Shown piece after piece: positions 46,265-60,547 of a stretch of DNA of 64,000 nt. Source of the stretch: Balaenoptera acutorostrata (lineage: Eukaryota; Chordata; Mammalia; Artiodactyla; Balaenopteridae); contig NC_080077.1 of NCBI RefSeq assembly GCF_949987535.1, positions 40,504,561 through 40,568,560 of the forward strand, written 5' to 3'. Numbering within the stretch: the first letter of the stretch is position 1; each line of letters begins with the position of its first letter. The notes under the pieces are model-generated. The model worked only from the letters and a program-made list of their open reading frames with translations, searched no databases and was not told the DNA's origin. A program made the translations under genes and the position numbers.

Positions 46265-48135
46265 TCAAATCTTAGACCAAGAAAAACTATTTAAGCCAAC
46301 TTCAAAGGCTGAAATCATTTTTTTAAATGTCTACATATACGTTTAAAAATGTGGAAAAAACACTACTGTATATCATTTTTCCACATATTTATAAAATGGA
46401 CAAATATTCCTAACAGAAATAACTAACAAAGTTTCTTAATATACAAATATGTCTTATTTGTCTTTCTTACTAAACTATAAAGTAACTGAGAATAGGGACC
46501 TATGCTATGTGGCATTGGATAACATTGCCAAAACTTCTTGAGTACGTAAATTAATGAATAAATGTCAGAAAATCAATATAAAATCAACCCAGGCAAATAC
46601 GGTAACATTCTGAGATGTTTCTCTGGTTGAAGAGTTTTCTTTTTACTTCAGACTGCAGACTATTGGCAAATATAGTTGTTTTTACATGAGACTGGGTATA
46701 TGATTATTCAGGGACAGATACATGAAATATTTTTTTAAATGATACTAACAACCTTTAACAGTATCTAAAGAATGATTGTGGGCTTGGGCCTTGATGGCTC
46801 CTTGATTTATAATTGTCTAAGCTAGATTTCTTATAATTAAATAGCTGCTTTGAACTCAGTGTCATGAACGGGCATGTTGTCTTAGGAAAGCAAGTCTTTT
46901 TCGTAAGTTGAATGTTCTAAATGTTTTCTTACATTTCATTATGCTGAGCTTTGGAATGAAGTATAAGTAGCCAGTCATAAAAACAGTGCCACTCATGCTA
47001 GTTTGGTGGTGAGCCATCTTCTCGTCTATGTCATCAATTGTCCTCTTTTATTGGGTTTTGCTCTTAGTCTCTATCCTCACAAATGCAAGTCTGCCCACTG
47101 ACCTGATGATGAATTGTATGTAAAATGGCACCACACCAATTTGCCATGTAACTTTGAGCAAGAGACTTAATTTCTTGCCATGTCATGTGTGTTGCCACCC
47201 ATAAGAGTACATTTTTAGTGTATTTATTTCATACCACACTGGAAGTGTTAACCTAGTCACAGGATCTTAAATTCAATACAACAATATAGAAAGAGGCCAA
47301 CAGAGAATTCTTTAAATTATAGCCTTTTCTCCCCCAGAGGATTTATTTCTACTCACCAAAAGGAAATATTTACAATGGCTCAGCTATCTTTATAATCAAC
47401 CCAATGGTATAAAAACTGGCTACCCATAGGGCATTTAAGGTGATGGGATTTGCCCATAGACCCTGCTCTCTGATGTTAAGTAAGTACATGGGGAAGGAGC
47501 CATGTATGTCCTAACTTGCTACAGCTTTACCAATCTGCTTTATTCCTACAGGCTTTGTTAAAGGTTCTTTGTAAAAAGGTTTCCTTCTCCAAGTCTGCCG
47601 TTGCCCCAGTGTGTTCCAGCATCCACTCCATTTGGCAAAATGTTAATTAGCCCTTTCACTTTGGACACAGTACCTGCAATCCACCTATTCCTGCAGTCTT
47701 AAAAGTTTCACAGTTCTTGCTTCCTGAGACTAATGAGCCTAAAATACAAAATCCCTTTGTTCCAAACCCACATTCATGGGCCAACTTCACACTCTTCTAA
47801 TACACACACACACGCAGAGAAATCTGTAACAACCACGATGACAAAGAGTGGCATTTCTAATTACCTCCTCACTCCCCTATTGGAAAGCCATGTAGTGAGT
47901 GGGTCCAGTGCATTGATTCTACTGAAGAAAGGATATTTCTTAGGTATGGTCACAAGGTGAGAGATCAGACAATGAATATCAAAAAGATGCTTGAAAGAGG
48001 AAGCCAAGTCAAGGCAGAAGGGGTTGTGGATTGATGGATTATCAAACAAAAAGGGCAGCCTGCAAACATTAAGAGCTACAAGAGACAGGCTAGTTACTTT
48101 CCTCTCTGTGTCTATTCTTACCCCTTCCAATCTAT
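46265..48135. other. Unique intergenic sequence
   Basis: About 1.9 kb without recognised repeats or exons. A short (AC)n stretch lies at about 47,802. Confidence 0.4.
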
Positions 48136-48835
48136 TCTGCACTATAGCCTGAGTTAGCTATTTAAAACAAAAATCTAAATAACTAGTTCCCCAATTAAAA
48201 CCTTTTTAATAACGTCTTCTTTTTAATCTTGGAATAGAGTCCCAAATCATTAAAAAGACCTAACAAGAACCTGCATGATTTGACCTCCTAAATGGTCTCA
48301 CTGCCTTCACTCTCTTACACTCAAGCAAATTTAGATAATGTCACAACCCTGCTAAAAAAATCTATGAAGGCTGCCTGTTACCTGTAGAATTTGAAGCCCA
48401 GCTTCCCTGTTTTTACATTAACTCAAATTTATTCCCCATTATTTCCTTTTATATCTTTTCATTTGGTGACCCACACTGCCCTTGCCTGCTTGGTCTCTCA
48501 TTTCCCGCGTTCTCCCATCCCTCAAACTCTGCAAGTCTAAATTCTTTCTAGTAGACCTTAAATCCCATTTTACCCTTGTGTCTTCTCTTAATTCCCCCTG
48601 TTAAGAAATAATCTCTTCACTGTCTACATTGTTGTACCATTTTACCCTCGCTTCTTTGGATTGTAGATAGCTCTGTCCCAGTCTCATTTCTCCTTCTTGC
48701 CTGAACATTCCTTCACATGTAAACAAGGAGCTACATCTGATTCATCAGTTGTTTTCAAAACAACCAGCAGTGTCAGGAACCTTAGTTGGTACTCACTCAA
48801 CAAATATTTGTGCAGTGCATGACTGTCTTCAACCT
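48136..48835 (+). repeat. L2 (LINE2) 3' region
   Basis: Decayed but ordered matches: 'gaatagagtcccaaatcatt', 'aacctgcatgatttgacctc', 'tctcactgccttcactctc', 'tagaccttaaatcccatttt', 'tagatagctctgtcccagtc' and a 3' end 'gtactcactcaacaaatatt'. This fits the last 700 bp of L2. Confidence 0.7.
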
Positions 48836-50469
48836 TCAGAAATCAATCTCTCCGAGAATCTACACAAACCAAACTACTACTGACTTCCTTTGTCTACTGC
48901 TGCCTGAGTAGAGAGGGCCAAACAGTCCTAGAATAAACGAATTAAGGTCCAAAAGATGAAGAAGCACAGAGCAAAGAGAGTAAGAAGGAGATGATCACAC
49001 CATGTGCTGATTGTTTTGCCCAGAAGGCTTCAAGGCCTTTAATTAAACAGTTTAACCATGGGATGCAAAAGATGGAATGTGCTCCTAATTAATGCTTTAA
49101 ACTCATTATACTCCCAGGCCAGAAAATATAATAACTGCATAAAAATTTGGAAATTATTTCTGCAGAGATCATGGCAGTTTTCTTTGATAAATCTCAGTCA
49201 CTGAGCTTCAAAGAAGCCTGTGCTATTAGCTGAGGTGATATCATGAACAAAAATGGGTCAGGATTTGAAGATGGAAGTTTGATTTACAAATATTGCGATG
49301 AAAGACATCACCACACTCAAGTCTCTTGTTTTCTCTCTGTCTTAAAATTTCATAAAAATAGTGCATGGTGTGGTTGCAATATTATTCAGTGACTAGATTC
49401 TAAAGACATTTATAGGGAAAGAATTGTTTATGTCAAAATTAACTTTGAATGTCCTTTAAATTTTACATGAGATAGAGTAAACATGGTTTGGGTATCATTC
49501 CATCTCTCAAGAAGTTCATTACAGTAAATCATTTTTCCCTAGAGTAGGGATAGATTACTCTTTCTTTGCACATCAGAGGAAGTAATTCGTTTATAGCTAA
49601 GGGCCTTGTTTTGTGAAAGCCACTTTTCTTCTTTTTTCCCTTAACTTATAAAGTTGAATTTACAAATTCAAATGTACCTAAAATGGAATATGACTACATG
49701 TCTCCAGCTTAATCTAAATTCATTTGCTCTTAGGAATTTTAGTACACTTCCACAAAAATACAGCTGAATTCCATAATTACAAGTGGCAGCAACCTAAGGA
49801 TTAATACAAATCATTTTCCCTAGTTAAATGATTAATTCTATAATTTTTAAAGTGATTTGAATTTTTAAAATTGTTTTAAAAGAAAATCTTTAATGTTCTG
49901 ATTATTCTTCAATTAAGTTATTCAAATGAACTAGAGTGTTTTTGTCCTTTTTATCCATTCTCCTTACCACACTCTTGAAAAATTTGTATGGGTAGAGTGT
50001 TTGAGATTTGGCCACACATCCCACAAATCTTATTCTCTCAATTTTATTCTATAATGTTCAGAAGATTTTGATAAAGCAGAAAATATTAGGCAATCAATAT
50101 CGGCTGGTTATATCTCTTATCATGGGTCTTTACAATGCTAGTTAGTGTACCACTTCTGATTCAGTGCTGAGATTTCTTCTGTTTAATAGATAATAAAAGG
50201 TACACTGATAAATATTTTCTATTTTTATGGACTTATCACATTTCATATGGAAGTCTTGTTCCCTATACCATATATAATATTTTTAGAGCAACTGCAATTC
50301 AATAAATAATATTTTTTAATGGATATTATATGAAAGACACTAGTTTGAGTTCTGCAGGAAACACAAAGATAATCAATGTCTAGCCAGCTTTATTTCTGAG
50401 CTCAAGTTTTTACAGTCTTTACAATTTTTAGGAGAACTGTGATAGCTAGGTATCAAAATAGCTCTTAAT
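48836..50469. other. Unique intergenic sequence
   Basis: Nothing recognised. Confidence 0.4.
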
Positions 50470-51470
50470 GTCACCTTCTGGTATTTCCCACCTTTGTATA
50501 GTCCCTTCCCACACTGAATTAGGGCTGTCCAGTAGAACACTATGGAAATGATGATGTGTAGCTTTCTCAGCTAGGTCAAAAAGTCACCTCAGCTTCTGTC
50601 TTGATATGTTGGATCATTCGCTCTGGGGGACGCCAGCTGCCTGTCAAGAACTGTGAAAGAGCTGAGATTTTATCATTCTTGCAAGCTAAGTTGCCCTGTC
50701 ACAGTTCCATAGATGGTTGTAGAAGACATGAGACTCCTGGGTCATACTCAAAGGACAGTTTATTACTGAATACAATGAAAGTAGCCAAAGTATCAGCATT
50801 GTGCCAGTTCCTTGAGCCCCGCTTCCATAGGCCATTGCAAACTGGGCCAAGTGATAGCTATCCATGCAATGGGTTGCATTAAAGGAGATGAACCCGAAAT
50901 TTAGGGAACCTGATTTTTTAATAATGGGCAATAAACCTTTCTGATCTTTACCTTAAGGAGATATTACCTTTATTATCTGGGAGAAGAAAAATAAACTTCC
51001 CTCTGCTCTGGAGGGAGACTATCTATCTTCCAAGGTTGTTTGCTATACAAACACCCTTAGAAAGATAGTTCAGAACATGGCAAGTCATTTCCTCTGCTCA
51101 CAAGATGTGAGACAGCCCTAGAAAATTGTCTCCCAATATGGCCAAGCCATGAGCTACTCATGCAGCCCTAGCAAGAGACCCACATGGTGATGATCTGAAG
51201 CCTCTCCCAGCAACAAGAGCCACCCTGCCAGCTCAGCAGCTGAAGCACCTTGAAAGAGGATCCTTCACCTCAGTGCAGCCTTCAGGTGACCGCTTTCCTA
51301 GCTGAAATATAGGAAATATAATTTTATGAATGACCTCAAGCCAGAGCCATCTGGGAAGTTGCTCCCAAATTCCTAATCCACAGAAATTATGAAGGTTCAT
51401 AAGATTGTTTTAAGCCACTAAGATTTGAGGTGATCTCTTCCACAGTAATACATAAACAATATAAATTTTG
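50470..51470 (+). repeat. Ancient mammalian repeat (class uncertain), host of a solo LTR
   Basis: Left arm: 'gaattagggctgtccagtag', 'ggatcattcgctctggggg'. Right arm: 'gcagccctagcaagagaccc', 'gttttaagccactaagattt'. Together they follow one old repeat consensus that ends in the 'taagccactaag' motif. The two arms are separated by the LTR at 50,697-51,114. Confidence 0.5.
50693..51118 (-). mobile_element. Solo ERV LTR, reverse orientation, 4-bp TSD
   Basis: The 418-bp element at 50,697-51,114 has terminal inverted TGTC...GACA ends and the duplication 'gccc' on both sides (50,693-50,696, 51,115-51,118). Read on the minus strand it contains a polyadenylation signal in 'cagtaataaactgtcctttg', as in an R region. 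No internal retroviral sequence adjoins it. Family not named. Confidence 0.65.
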
Positions 51471-54400
51471 TGCTTGGAAGTAGCGTGCTATCACTACAAA
51501 TGTCTTAAAACATAACAGTGGCTCGGGGATGAGGTAGTAGGAAAAATCTGGGGGTACCTAAGGAGACTGTTAGGAAAAATATAAGAGGCCTTAAAGAGAC
51601 TTTCAGCAAAGCCTGACCATCTTTAAAGAGCAAAGCAAAGTGAGGAAATGTTGTTGAATACTGGGGATCTGTGTTGTGTAGCAGCAGAAAGTTAGCGACA
51701 CTGGTGCCTGTAGTAACATGGAAGGTGAAATATACACGAGGAACTGGCTCATCTAGCGAAGATTTCCAGGCAGTATCAAAGGTCCCATCTGGCTTCTTGC
51801 TGCTTAGAGTAAAATGAGATAGGTAGCCTTTTTGGTGATCCTTGAAGAATATATAATGTGTTATATTGTAGGCAATGTAAGTTTTATAAATAATTCACCA
51901 TTTGTGCATATTGCAATTTCAGAAAATAAATCATTATTTTCTACATAAAAAATAGTTCCCTATTTTAACATTATGAACAAACAACATCTTCCAAGAAAAA
52001 TTAAACTGGTTAGAGAGAGAAAGGGAACGTAAAAACTCTTGTTTTAGTTGCCTTTTATTAAGTGGCTTTGAAGGCGAACTTTAAAAAATGTAATGAGAAA
52101 TAATACTTTCAGTGTTAGTGTCTTAGAGGTTTAAATTACCGTATCATGTAGTACTGGAAGTCAACTATTATGAGCCAAAGTAAGATGAGGGAAGTTTCCA
52201 GGAAGACAAGTGTTGAGGCATAGCTGCATATTCATCAGTATATAAGAGAAATAGGAGGTATCAAAATGGAACATGATTCTTAGAGCAACAGTGTTAAAAA
52301 CTTATTTTCACAAGCAAGTGTTTTTCCATCTTCAATAGTTATTCTTTCTTACTTTGAAAAATTTTAAACAATAACTAAGCACTTGGTCAAAAAGATTCAA
52401 TAAGCTTTCAAGATGCCAGCTTCAGTTTGGCAGTGATACTAAGCCAGTCTTTGAAAGCTGAACACATTGGACTGATTCAAATGATGAATAATTGGGAGGC
52501 CCATGCAAAATAGTTTCTAAACACTTTCTTAATCACCTGCTGCTACAGTCAACAACTACGAACCTTTCAATGTCTGCTGAATATGCTCTGCTTTAAATCT
52601 TATAACTTTATTTTTTAACACATAAAATCAAACAGTCATAGAGTGAATCCATTTTAGAACATAAAAATTACATTAGGGATATTTGTCTTAATTTTTCTTT
52701 TTTTATTTGTGATCCAAATACTTAAAAATAGTTTCACTTAGTTTGTATGCACACACAAGCGTGCACACACACACACACACACAGAAACTAAATTGAAAAA
52801 CAGGTCACTGAAAAAAAACTATAACAGCAGTTCTCTTTCTGATTTTGCTTTTGCAGGAGTATTTGCCTTCAAAAAGATATTGTCAAGTTCTAGCAGAAAT
52901 TCATCAAAATGATAAAATTATCGGGGAAAGATGTTTCTTTCCTAAGAATTGAGCTTCTGGTTCTCTTCAAAAGACAGTAAAATATTCCTTTCAGCTTACT
53001 CTTATTTAGAGTGAGCAGTCATGTGATTCTAAGCTCAGGAGAGGCACTGCCATTATTTCCAAAGGAAAGTTAGTGTGCCATCCACTCTAGTCTCCTCAGC
53101 TCCAGTCCAGATACCTCTCTCTTTTTAACTCTAGAGGCCAGAGACACTGATATGAAATGGAGACAAATATACCACCCAGAAACTACATGAAATGTGCTGT
53201 AGTATAATGTGCATAGTGCTGGGAGTTGGGAAAACTGAGTCTTCACCATGCTTTGCTCAAAACTTGCTGTGTAGTCACTTGCTATCATTAAACCTAAGCT
53301 TCCCCATCCATGAGGTAACATAGTTACACTGAGTGATCTAAGTTCCCCTACAACTCAGCCAGTCTCTGATCCTAAAGTTCCTACCTTTCAGATGGCTACA
53401 ACCTGATATCAAATTATGAAGTCTGGCTTTATTGAGCAGTATCATTTGTAGGGAATTTTTTCCCTTGTGATATATTTTCCCTTGAAGTTAATGTCCAGTT
53501 ATTTTGAAAGTTAAACACTGCTTGAAATGCACCATTAGTCATTATAATTTAATGACATTGTCTGAGAGTAGTGAAAACCCCATGACCTTGGTATTGTTGA
53601 AAAGGTCTTGGTGGTGATTTATTTTACATACGTGATGAGTTGTGTGACATCCTTGTCACTAAAATATAAGCTTGTGCAACTTTTCGTGAAGTTATTCTTC
53701 AGGAAAGTTGATCTCTGTCACTGAACATATGTTCTTTCACCAGATAACTGCTTTGATTAATTGATTCCATCACAAGTCATGATAGACTTGGCATGACAAA
53801 GGCTGTCTGTTCTGTCTTCAGAGGATCATTTCTTTAAATGAAAATATAAATTGTATTTTGTGTCAGATGGTTTTCTGCCTCAAAGGAAGATAGCGAGGAA
53901 CAGGACAGCCATGAGGCTGGCTTCTGGCTTTCTACTAAGATCAAACACATTCAGTCAGTGGATAACTTCACAACACAGGGAGGCAAATGAACAGCTCTAA
54001 ATTCCCTAGAATAAAATGAGGTTTTAATTTCAAATATTTTAAGTGCATGCAGCATATTGGGCGGGGGTGGGGGGGAACTATTGTGCATGAAGAAAAGTAT
54101 TTTGATATTGAAAAAAGTTTTATATGTTTTCTTAAAAACACATATTTTCATATGAAAATATCAGATTAGCAATCTTCTCCAAATGTCAGAACTCTACAAT
54201 ACTATTGTTAGTTTTCTGGCTTTTCACATAAATTTTTAAATGTCTCCCCAAAAGAAAACAAAAGTGAGGACGTTTTTTGAAGTGGAACATTTGAACAGTT
54301 GCTCACCCATACTACTTTTATGGTCCTCTCCTTTTTTATTCTTAACTTACAGAAAAATTATACTTAAAAAAAAAACCCTACCAAGTAAACAAACTTGAGT

Positions 54401-55585
54401 AAGAAATCTAAAAACATCTGAACAGGAGCCAGACGTGTAGGTGAAATTCATCTTAAACCATTTGATTCACACGTGTTCTTTCTCTGACAAGACAAGACAA
54501 GCCAAACAGCATTCCTCAGTTTTTCCTTTTGTTGTTTGCCAGTTAATTTTTATTCACTGGAAATGCCAATTTTCCACATGCTATTCAATGTGGTGCGCTT
54601 GTTTGAAAAGAAGCAAAGCAAAAGAACTACAGATGCTGAGGACTTAACTCATTCCTCCCTTCTTTGCTCTCCTCCTCCCCAACAAGTCCTCTTTCTTCCC
54701 AACTTAGTGAGAAACAAAAGCAGGCTCATTCAACTTCAAAACTTGGACCCATGCCAGGTGAAATATTTTAGCAAGGCTTATCCTGCGCTGGGTCACACTG
54801 TATAGGTGGGCCTCATTAAGTGGTTTTTGTTGGCTAGTCGTTTATTATGACTTTGTAGTCACACCCTTGGTGCCAAAGTGCAGCTCTGCAAAGTGTGTGT
54901 GTGTGGGGTTGGGGGGAGTTGTGTGTGCTTTGTTTCAGAATGCAGAGCTAAAGAAAATATGTAATTTTAGAAATTTGGGAAACTCATTATTTCAGAATAC
55001 ATTTAATCTACAATGAACCCTTACTCACATTGGTCTTTACCACGTACACCTGAGAGTCAGCAGATTTTGCACTCCCTTCATTTTTTCCTAATAGGTAAAC
55101 TGGGCAGGGGCTGGGGAGAGCTCGACCACTTGCTTCAGTACAGGTTAGAAAGTCAAGAAAAAAAAAAAAAAGAGTACAAACAAAACTTGCATCTTGAATT
55201 CTTTTGCCTTGAATTCTTTTACCAGACAAGTTCCTGCCTGGGGAAACATGGCAAAGTAATGCAAATACTGCATCCAAAAATTCTTACAGGAGGTGCAACA
55301 TCTCTCTAGAGTGACTTAACCTACAGGGAAGGATCCCTTTACCCAGACTTGGCACAGAGTAGGAGCAGCGATCAGAATGCATTAAACCAATAAGATTCAG
55401 CTCATTTGTTAATGAAAAGAGCCTAAATAAAACTGTGGAATCCAAACCATCTTGTAACTTGTCGATGATTAATAGCAGATGAAATCCAAATATATTGGGA
55501 TATAAACGCGTTCCATAGATTTCTAGTGGTGTTATGTTGATAGGGAAGAATAATGCTTGGTTATTGCCATCATATACTCTGTAGC
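51471..55585. other. Unique intergenic sequence
   Basis: The longest stretch (4.1 kb) without a recognised repeat, apart from the small (CA)n tract at 52,763. Frames of 66-98 codons show no family features. I see no splice-flanked open block that I would call an exon. Confidence 0.4.
52750..52783. repeat. (CA)n microsatellite, imperfect
   Basis: Interrupted CA repeats, the pure core being about 10 units. Confidence 0.9.
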
Positions 55586-55730
55586 ATTTGAGAACTGGAA
55601 CATGTCTTCAGGATTAGCTGGTTCAACTCCTTCATTTTACAGATGAAGAAACTGAGGCCCAGGAGGATTAAGTGATTTATCAAAAATTAATCACATGGCT
55701 AGTTAACAGTAAGAGTGGGTTTTGCATGGT
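55586..55730 (-). repeat. MIR-class SINE relic
   Basis: 'ttcattttacagatgaagaa' and 'actgaggcccaggaggatta' are the MIR core in reverse, followed by a decayed 'cacatggctagttaacagta'. Confidence 0.8.
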
Positions 55731-57835
55731 TCTCCGGACAGTCAACTCACCAAACGTTAGGGTGTCCCTTTTATATGAAAAGAACTTATTACCGATCTAA
55801 GAAAATAGAAGGTATATGTCCTTACCTTTAAAGATAGAAAAATGAAGGAGTTAGACAAGTATAAAGCTACCTGTAATGCAAAACAAATGAAGTATAAACT
55901 TCAGTGGGGTTCAAAGGATAGGGAGGAGAAATTATTAACAATTTTTTGCTATTCTACACAGTAATCGTTCCTTTTTCACAATTATAATAGGACAATGACC
56001 CGAAAAGGACCTCAGAAAATCCACTGAGTTCATCAGGTGGCTATCCAAATAAAGGGTGACCAATTTATGCCTTAGGATGTACAATTCTTCTGATTATGGG
56101 ATATACTCCTTGAAGCAAGAGGGTTAAAATTGATATTACAATAAAAGAGTACTCCGTTTTAAAGTATTTTGTTAAAAATATGAAACGAGAATAATGTGAA
56201 GAAATATCACTACTTTCAAAGCAACAAATAATTTTTTTTCTCTTAGCAATAAAAAATACTGTATGATATAACTCTTTGGTGATTCTACACTCTATTTTTA
56301 TTTGTTATATTGGTCACCTTTGGACTAAATCTTATGACTTATGACCTTAAAAATATCTTACATACATTAACATAATATAATCCCTGAGACTTTTATAGGG
56401 TCATTTTTGCAAAGTATTATGACCAGTTTACATCTACCTGTTTTTTTTTACCCCTGTAAATTTAGAATTCTCTACATATTTCATAAGAAAATCTCAAACT
56501 CTGTACTTGAAGTCATCAACAAAGATGGTGAATGGAAATCATCTTTATAGGAAAGTATCTTTCCTAAGAAGAACATCATTAGTGAATCCGACATAATTTA
56601 ATACTGGATAGTTCATCTTTAGGTAAGATACTCGATTTAAACATTTATCTAAATAAAAGGACTATGGTTAAGAACACTTTTCCTGACTTGGTTTTAAAAG
56701 CATGGCTTAATTATATATTGAATACTCATTGAAGATCTAGCCCTCCAAGCACTAGAAAGTATATAGAATAGTTGAGAAGGAAAACACTAATGTCACCCTT
56801 AAGGAATTTATTACCTAATGGAGAAGATATTACAATGAATGTATAATCAATATGAGTCATGTGCAAGAGTTGACCCAAACATTGTTAGAAGTTGGATATA
56901 CCTGGGAAGAGGTTAGTCAGTCCTGTCCAGATACAGATCAACATTAAGGACCAATAAAAACCAAGGTAACCAGTTTGAAAGGGAAGAAAATAATCCACTA
57001 TTATTAATACAAATGTGAAATGAACTTCAACAAATATCAATTTAAACATTCACAAAGTTAGTTAGTAGAGATATATCCTTAATCTTTTACATTAAGTAAT
57101 GGTCAAGAAGGGCTTCATCTTTTTGTGTTTAGTATTCTTCTTCTTCACATGTCAAAGTACTGTGAACAATGCAAACTCCTAACAAAAAATAACTTCTTAC
57201 AAAAGGGGCTTAAAATGCATCTGCCACCACTGAGGCGAGAGCAAGCATCTCACCCAAGGGAAGATACAGCCACCAAGCGAATGTGTGGAAAGGGCACAGG
57301 CTACATTGTGCAAAGCACGTTAGAGGGAAGCAAGCTCTTCAAGAAATCAAATGGCAAAGATGCCATCCTCAAAGACTGTATGTTGAAGAAAACCTAGAAA
57401 GAAGTAGGAATTCGGTAATACAAGCCAGAAGCAAAATTTGGGCATCTCAGCATGAATTGGCCAATACAGAATAATGTACAACCCACGTTCAAAGGACTCA
57501 TATTAGATTCTATGACACTGTTCTTGGCCATACTGATTCTGGGTAAAAGTTCTCACTAATTCCTTAGAAAAGAAGAACAGGCATTGGAATTCTGGTGCCC
57601 ATCATGCATAATTAAAATAACTAACATAATGAAATGCCAGTTGGTTTATAACGTGTCACTTTTTTCTCCAGGACTTAGTATCATTTGACCATGTGGCTTA
57701 CTAAGGTGGATAAAAGTAAAGCCTCTAAAGCAGCATTAGTTGAGCTTTTTAGTAAAATGTAGTGTTAAAGAGAGGGTAGTTCCATTACTCGTGAAATAAT
57801 TACTTTTTGAGAATTTGACACACATGCCTCATTGG
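55731..57835. other. Unique intergenic sequence
   Basis: Nothing recognised. Overlapping plus frames at 57,125-57,474 (90 and 63 codons) are lysine-rich but match no family I know. Confidence 0.35.
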
Positions 57836-58180
57836 AAATTATCCCACTCCCAGGGTTGAACCCTGTTTGGTCTAAGGGTGGGTATGTGACCTAAAATGTT
57901 TCAATCTGGGTGAATCTCAGAACTCTCGCTTCAAATGCCAGGATAGAAGACTCTTATCTTCCTCTGGACCTTATGGTACGTACAAAGGAATCCAAGGGCA
58001 GTGACATTTATTTTGCCCCCTTGAGACATTTTTATAGTCCAAGGTTGGACCCAACACATAGAGGAAAGCAAACTTCAGGAAATCACAGGAGCTTCTGGAT
58101 TTAGCTAACCCTGAAGCCAACCCTATCATGGATTTACAGTTAAGCCAATCCATTTCTTTCTTTTGAAGCCATTTACTACA
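57836..58180. repeat. Possible ancient repeat
   Basis: 'ggtgggtatgtgacctaaaa' and 'aagccaatccatttctttct' are reminiscent of an old DNA-transposon or LTR relic. Not assignable. Confidence 0.3.
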
Positions 58181-58234
58181 TTCTGAATAATACGGTCCTA
58201 CAACTTTGTGTGAAGTGTAAACTTTGTAGCCTTG

Positions 58235-58700
58235 CTCCAGGCTTTGGAACCTTGTTCCTTTCTATTTCTCTTGCTTCCTGACCAGTCACCTTCTCATACT
58301 CACCCTTTTCTCCAGCTATAAAGTACCCCTGGCAGTTCCCGTAACACATCATGCTATTTCAGATCTTTGCATCTTTGTATCTCTCCCTCTCCTAGGGATG
58401 TCCTTGTCCCCTTTCTTGGCCTATCTAATTCTATTTATTCTCCAAAACATTTCTCCTATGTGATGCCTCTAAGAAGATTTTTCTGGACCATCTCCCACCT
58501 GACTTAGATGTCCCTCCTATGTGTGTACATGGTTTACCTTTACCATGGTACTTATATTGTAATTGCTTCCTCCCAACTGGACTAGAAACTTCCCTAAAAG
58601 GAAAATTCGTGTACTATTTTCTTTTTTCTTTTATTTTTTCATCATCAGTACCTAAACTGAAACTTGATGTTCAAATGTTGGCTGAATTAATAAATGTGTC
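58235..58700 (+). repeat. L2 (LINE2) 3' region
   Basis: 'atttcagatctttgcatctt', 'tatttattctccaaaacatt', 'aagaagatttttctggacca', 'ggactagaaacttccctaaa' and 'aatgttggctgaattaataa' follow the L2 3' consensus. Confidence 0.7.
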
Positions 58701-60547
58701 AGACAACAAAAGATAAACAACAAACCTAATTCCAGCTTAGGACAATGTTATTGTCTTTTATTTTTGTTTACTTTTTGTTTTGTTTTAGATTTTTAGGTAA
58801 GAGCCAGCAAACCTAATGAATTTTAATTACTTGGAATGTTTTCTAGTCTTTGCTACAGTTGATTAACCCACTATTAGATAAGATAGGTAACCAGATAGCA
58901 AACCTAACTGCACATGAGTTACCTTCTCTGGTTACTCACCATTAGTCACCAGAGAGAAATAAGCAAGAGAGATCCAATGGATCAGTAAAAATCCACCATC
59001 ACTACTTTTTCTCATGATTCTCATGATTTACATGATGATGTCATGCTTATTTAGACTGAGTACCCAGATATAAAATGAGAAGAAGAGGAATTTGAAGGGT
59101 AATTATGGTAAATAGCTTTGTATTCATTGGTATGGTAAATGGTTTGGTATTCGTAGACCTTTTTAAGGTTTCTAGAAAAGATTACCTTCACTAAAAGCTT
59201 CCAAAGCATCATCCTATATTGCAGACATGACCTGGAGATCTGGCAGCACTCATGGATAACATCAGTATCATTTCAGAAATGGTTGGAGCTCAAAACCTAT
59301 GTTCTCTTAGATGATTCATTGATGTCTTTTCAGAAAAGATACAAAATAGAGGAAAATTCTTAGTGAAGTTTTTTTTGTTTTGTTTTGTTTTTTCAAACAG
59401 GGAAGCTTGCCAAATATGCCTCTGCATATTCTAAAGTTGGTTTTGGCATGTTTGTTATTAGACATCTAAGTGTCAGTCAGGGTCTTTCCTCACAGGAAAC
59501 AGATGGCCCACTTACATCAGAGTAACTTAAGGAAGGTTCATTTACAAAGGGACTAATGACCAAGGTGTGAATGGAATTTATTAAACAACTGGATCATGCA
59601 GGGACCTGGGACCACCCACAACAGAGCTCTTACTCCCCTCCCCTACCCCATGCATGTCCTGAGACCTAAGAGGAGAACTCACCAAGGAAGTGATGAGAAC
59701 AGAAGACCACCTGGGGAGGAGTAGGGATTTTCCACTGAGAGTATAGCCAGCCCTATGTAACTTCACCAGAAAGAAGCCAAGGAAGTAAGTTCCCTGCCAT
59801 CACTCTCTTCCCTACCTCCTACCTTATGCTAGGCTCCCCATTGCCCTGAAGTCAGAGGGTATGGGAGGCTTTTTGTTGTAGTACAAAAAGAGTCAGCCCT
59901 TTTTGCCTCTTGGCACCCAGTGTTGTCTTTGTCTGGGTGGAAAGCCTTTATCTGCAAGAGAACAAAATCTCATCAGCTATTGCATCATCATGGGGTAATA
60001 TTAATTGTCATATTCCTCCCCAAAGTCTAAAATTTTAGCTATTTCTGCTATTCTTCATAGAAGGAACTAATGGGGAAAAGAGTAGAAAAAAAAAGAATAC
60101 CATAAGATGCAGCATCTGAATTTTCCCTCTGAAGCCGGTCACTAGGCATAAACTGATTATCATAACTGCCTACTTTCACCATCGAATTCCATGTTCCACT
60201 GGAGGGTATGAGTGTGAAGAGAGTCAATATTTGCTGTGAGGTAAGTGTTCAAGAGAATTTGGTGATTCATAGTTCTTAACTTCATCATTATCTTCCAAAA
60301 TATCACATCCAATGCAGCATGGTTCTGTTGCCTTTCTCTTAGCATAATAGAGATGAAGAGTCTGATTTATAATTAGTGCTGTGACTCTACGATCTTTACA
60401 ATCAGGTTGTGAGCTTGGTTGTCAGCTATATCTTCTGAGTGACTATAGGAGAGAAGGGTTCCTTCAAAGTGACTCAGGAAACCTTCTGACTCTCTGTACA
60501 CATTTGTAATTACATGTTCATAGTTTTAATTATCTTTTTCCCTATCG
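58701..60547. other. Unique intergenic sequence
   Basis: No exon recognised. A (TTTTG)n-like low-complexity run lies at about 59,369-59,392. Confidence 0.4.

Noticed and set aside
54060..54076. G-rich run 'gggcgggggtggggggg' as a possible regulatory site
   Set aside because: Short isolated G-run with only loosely spaced G-tracts. No other promoter feature is nearby.
57125..57474. Overlapping lysine-rich frames that might be a small pseudogene
   Set aside because: Neither frame matches a family I know, and composition alone is not evidence.
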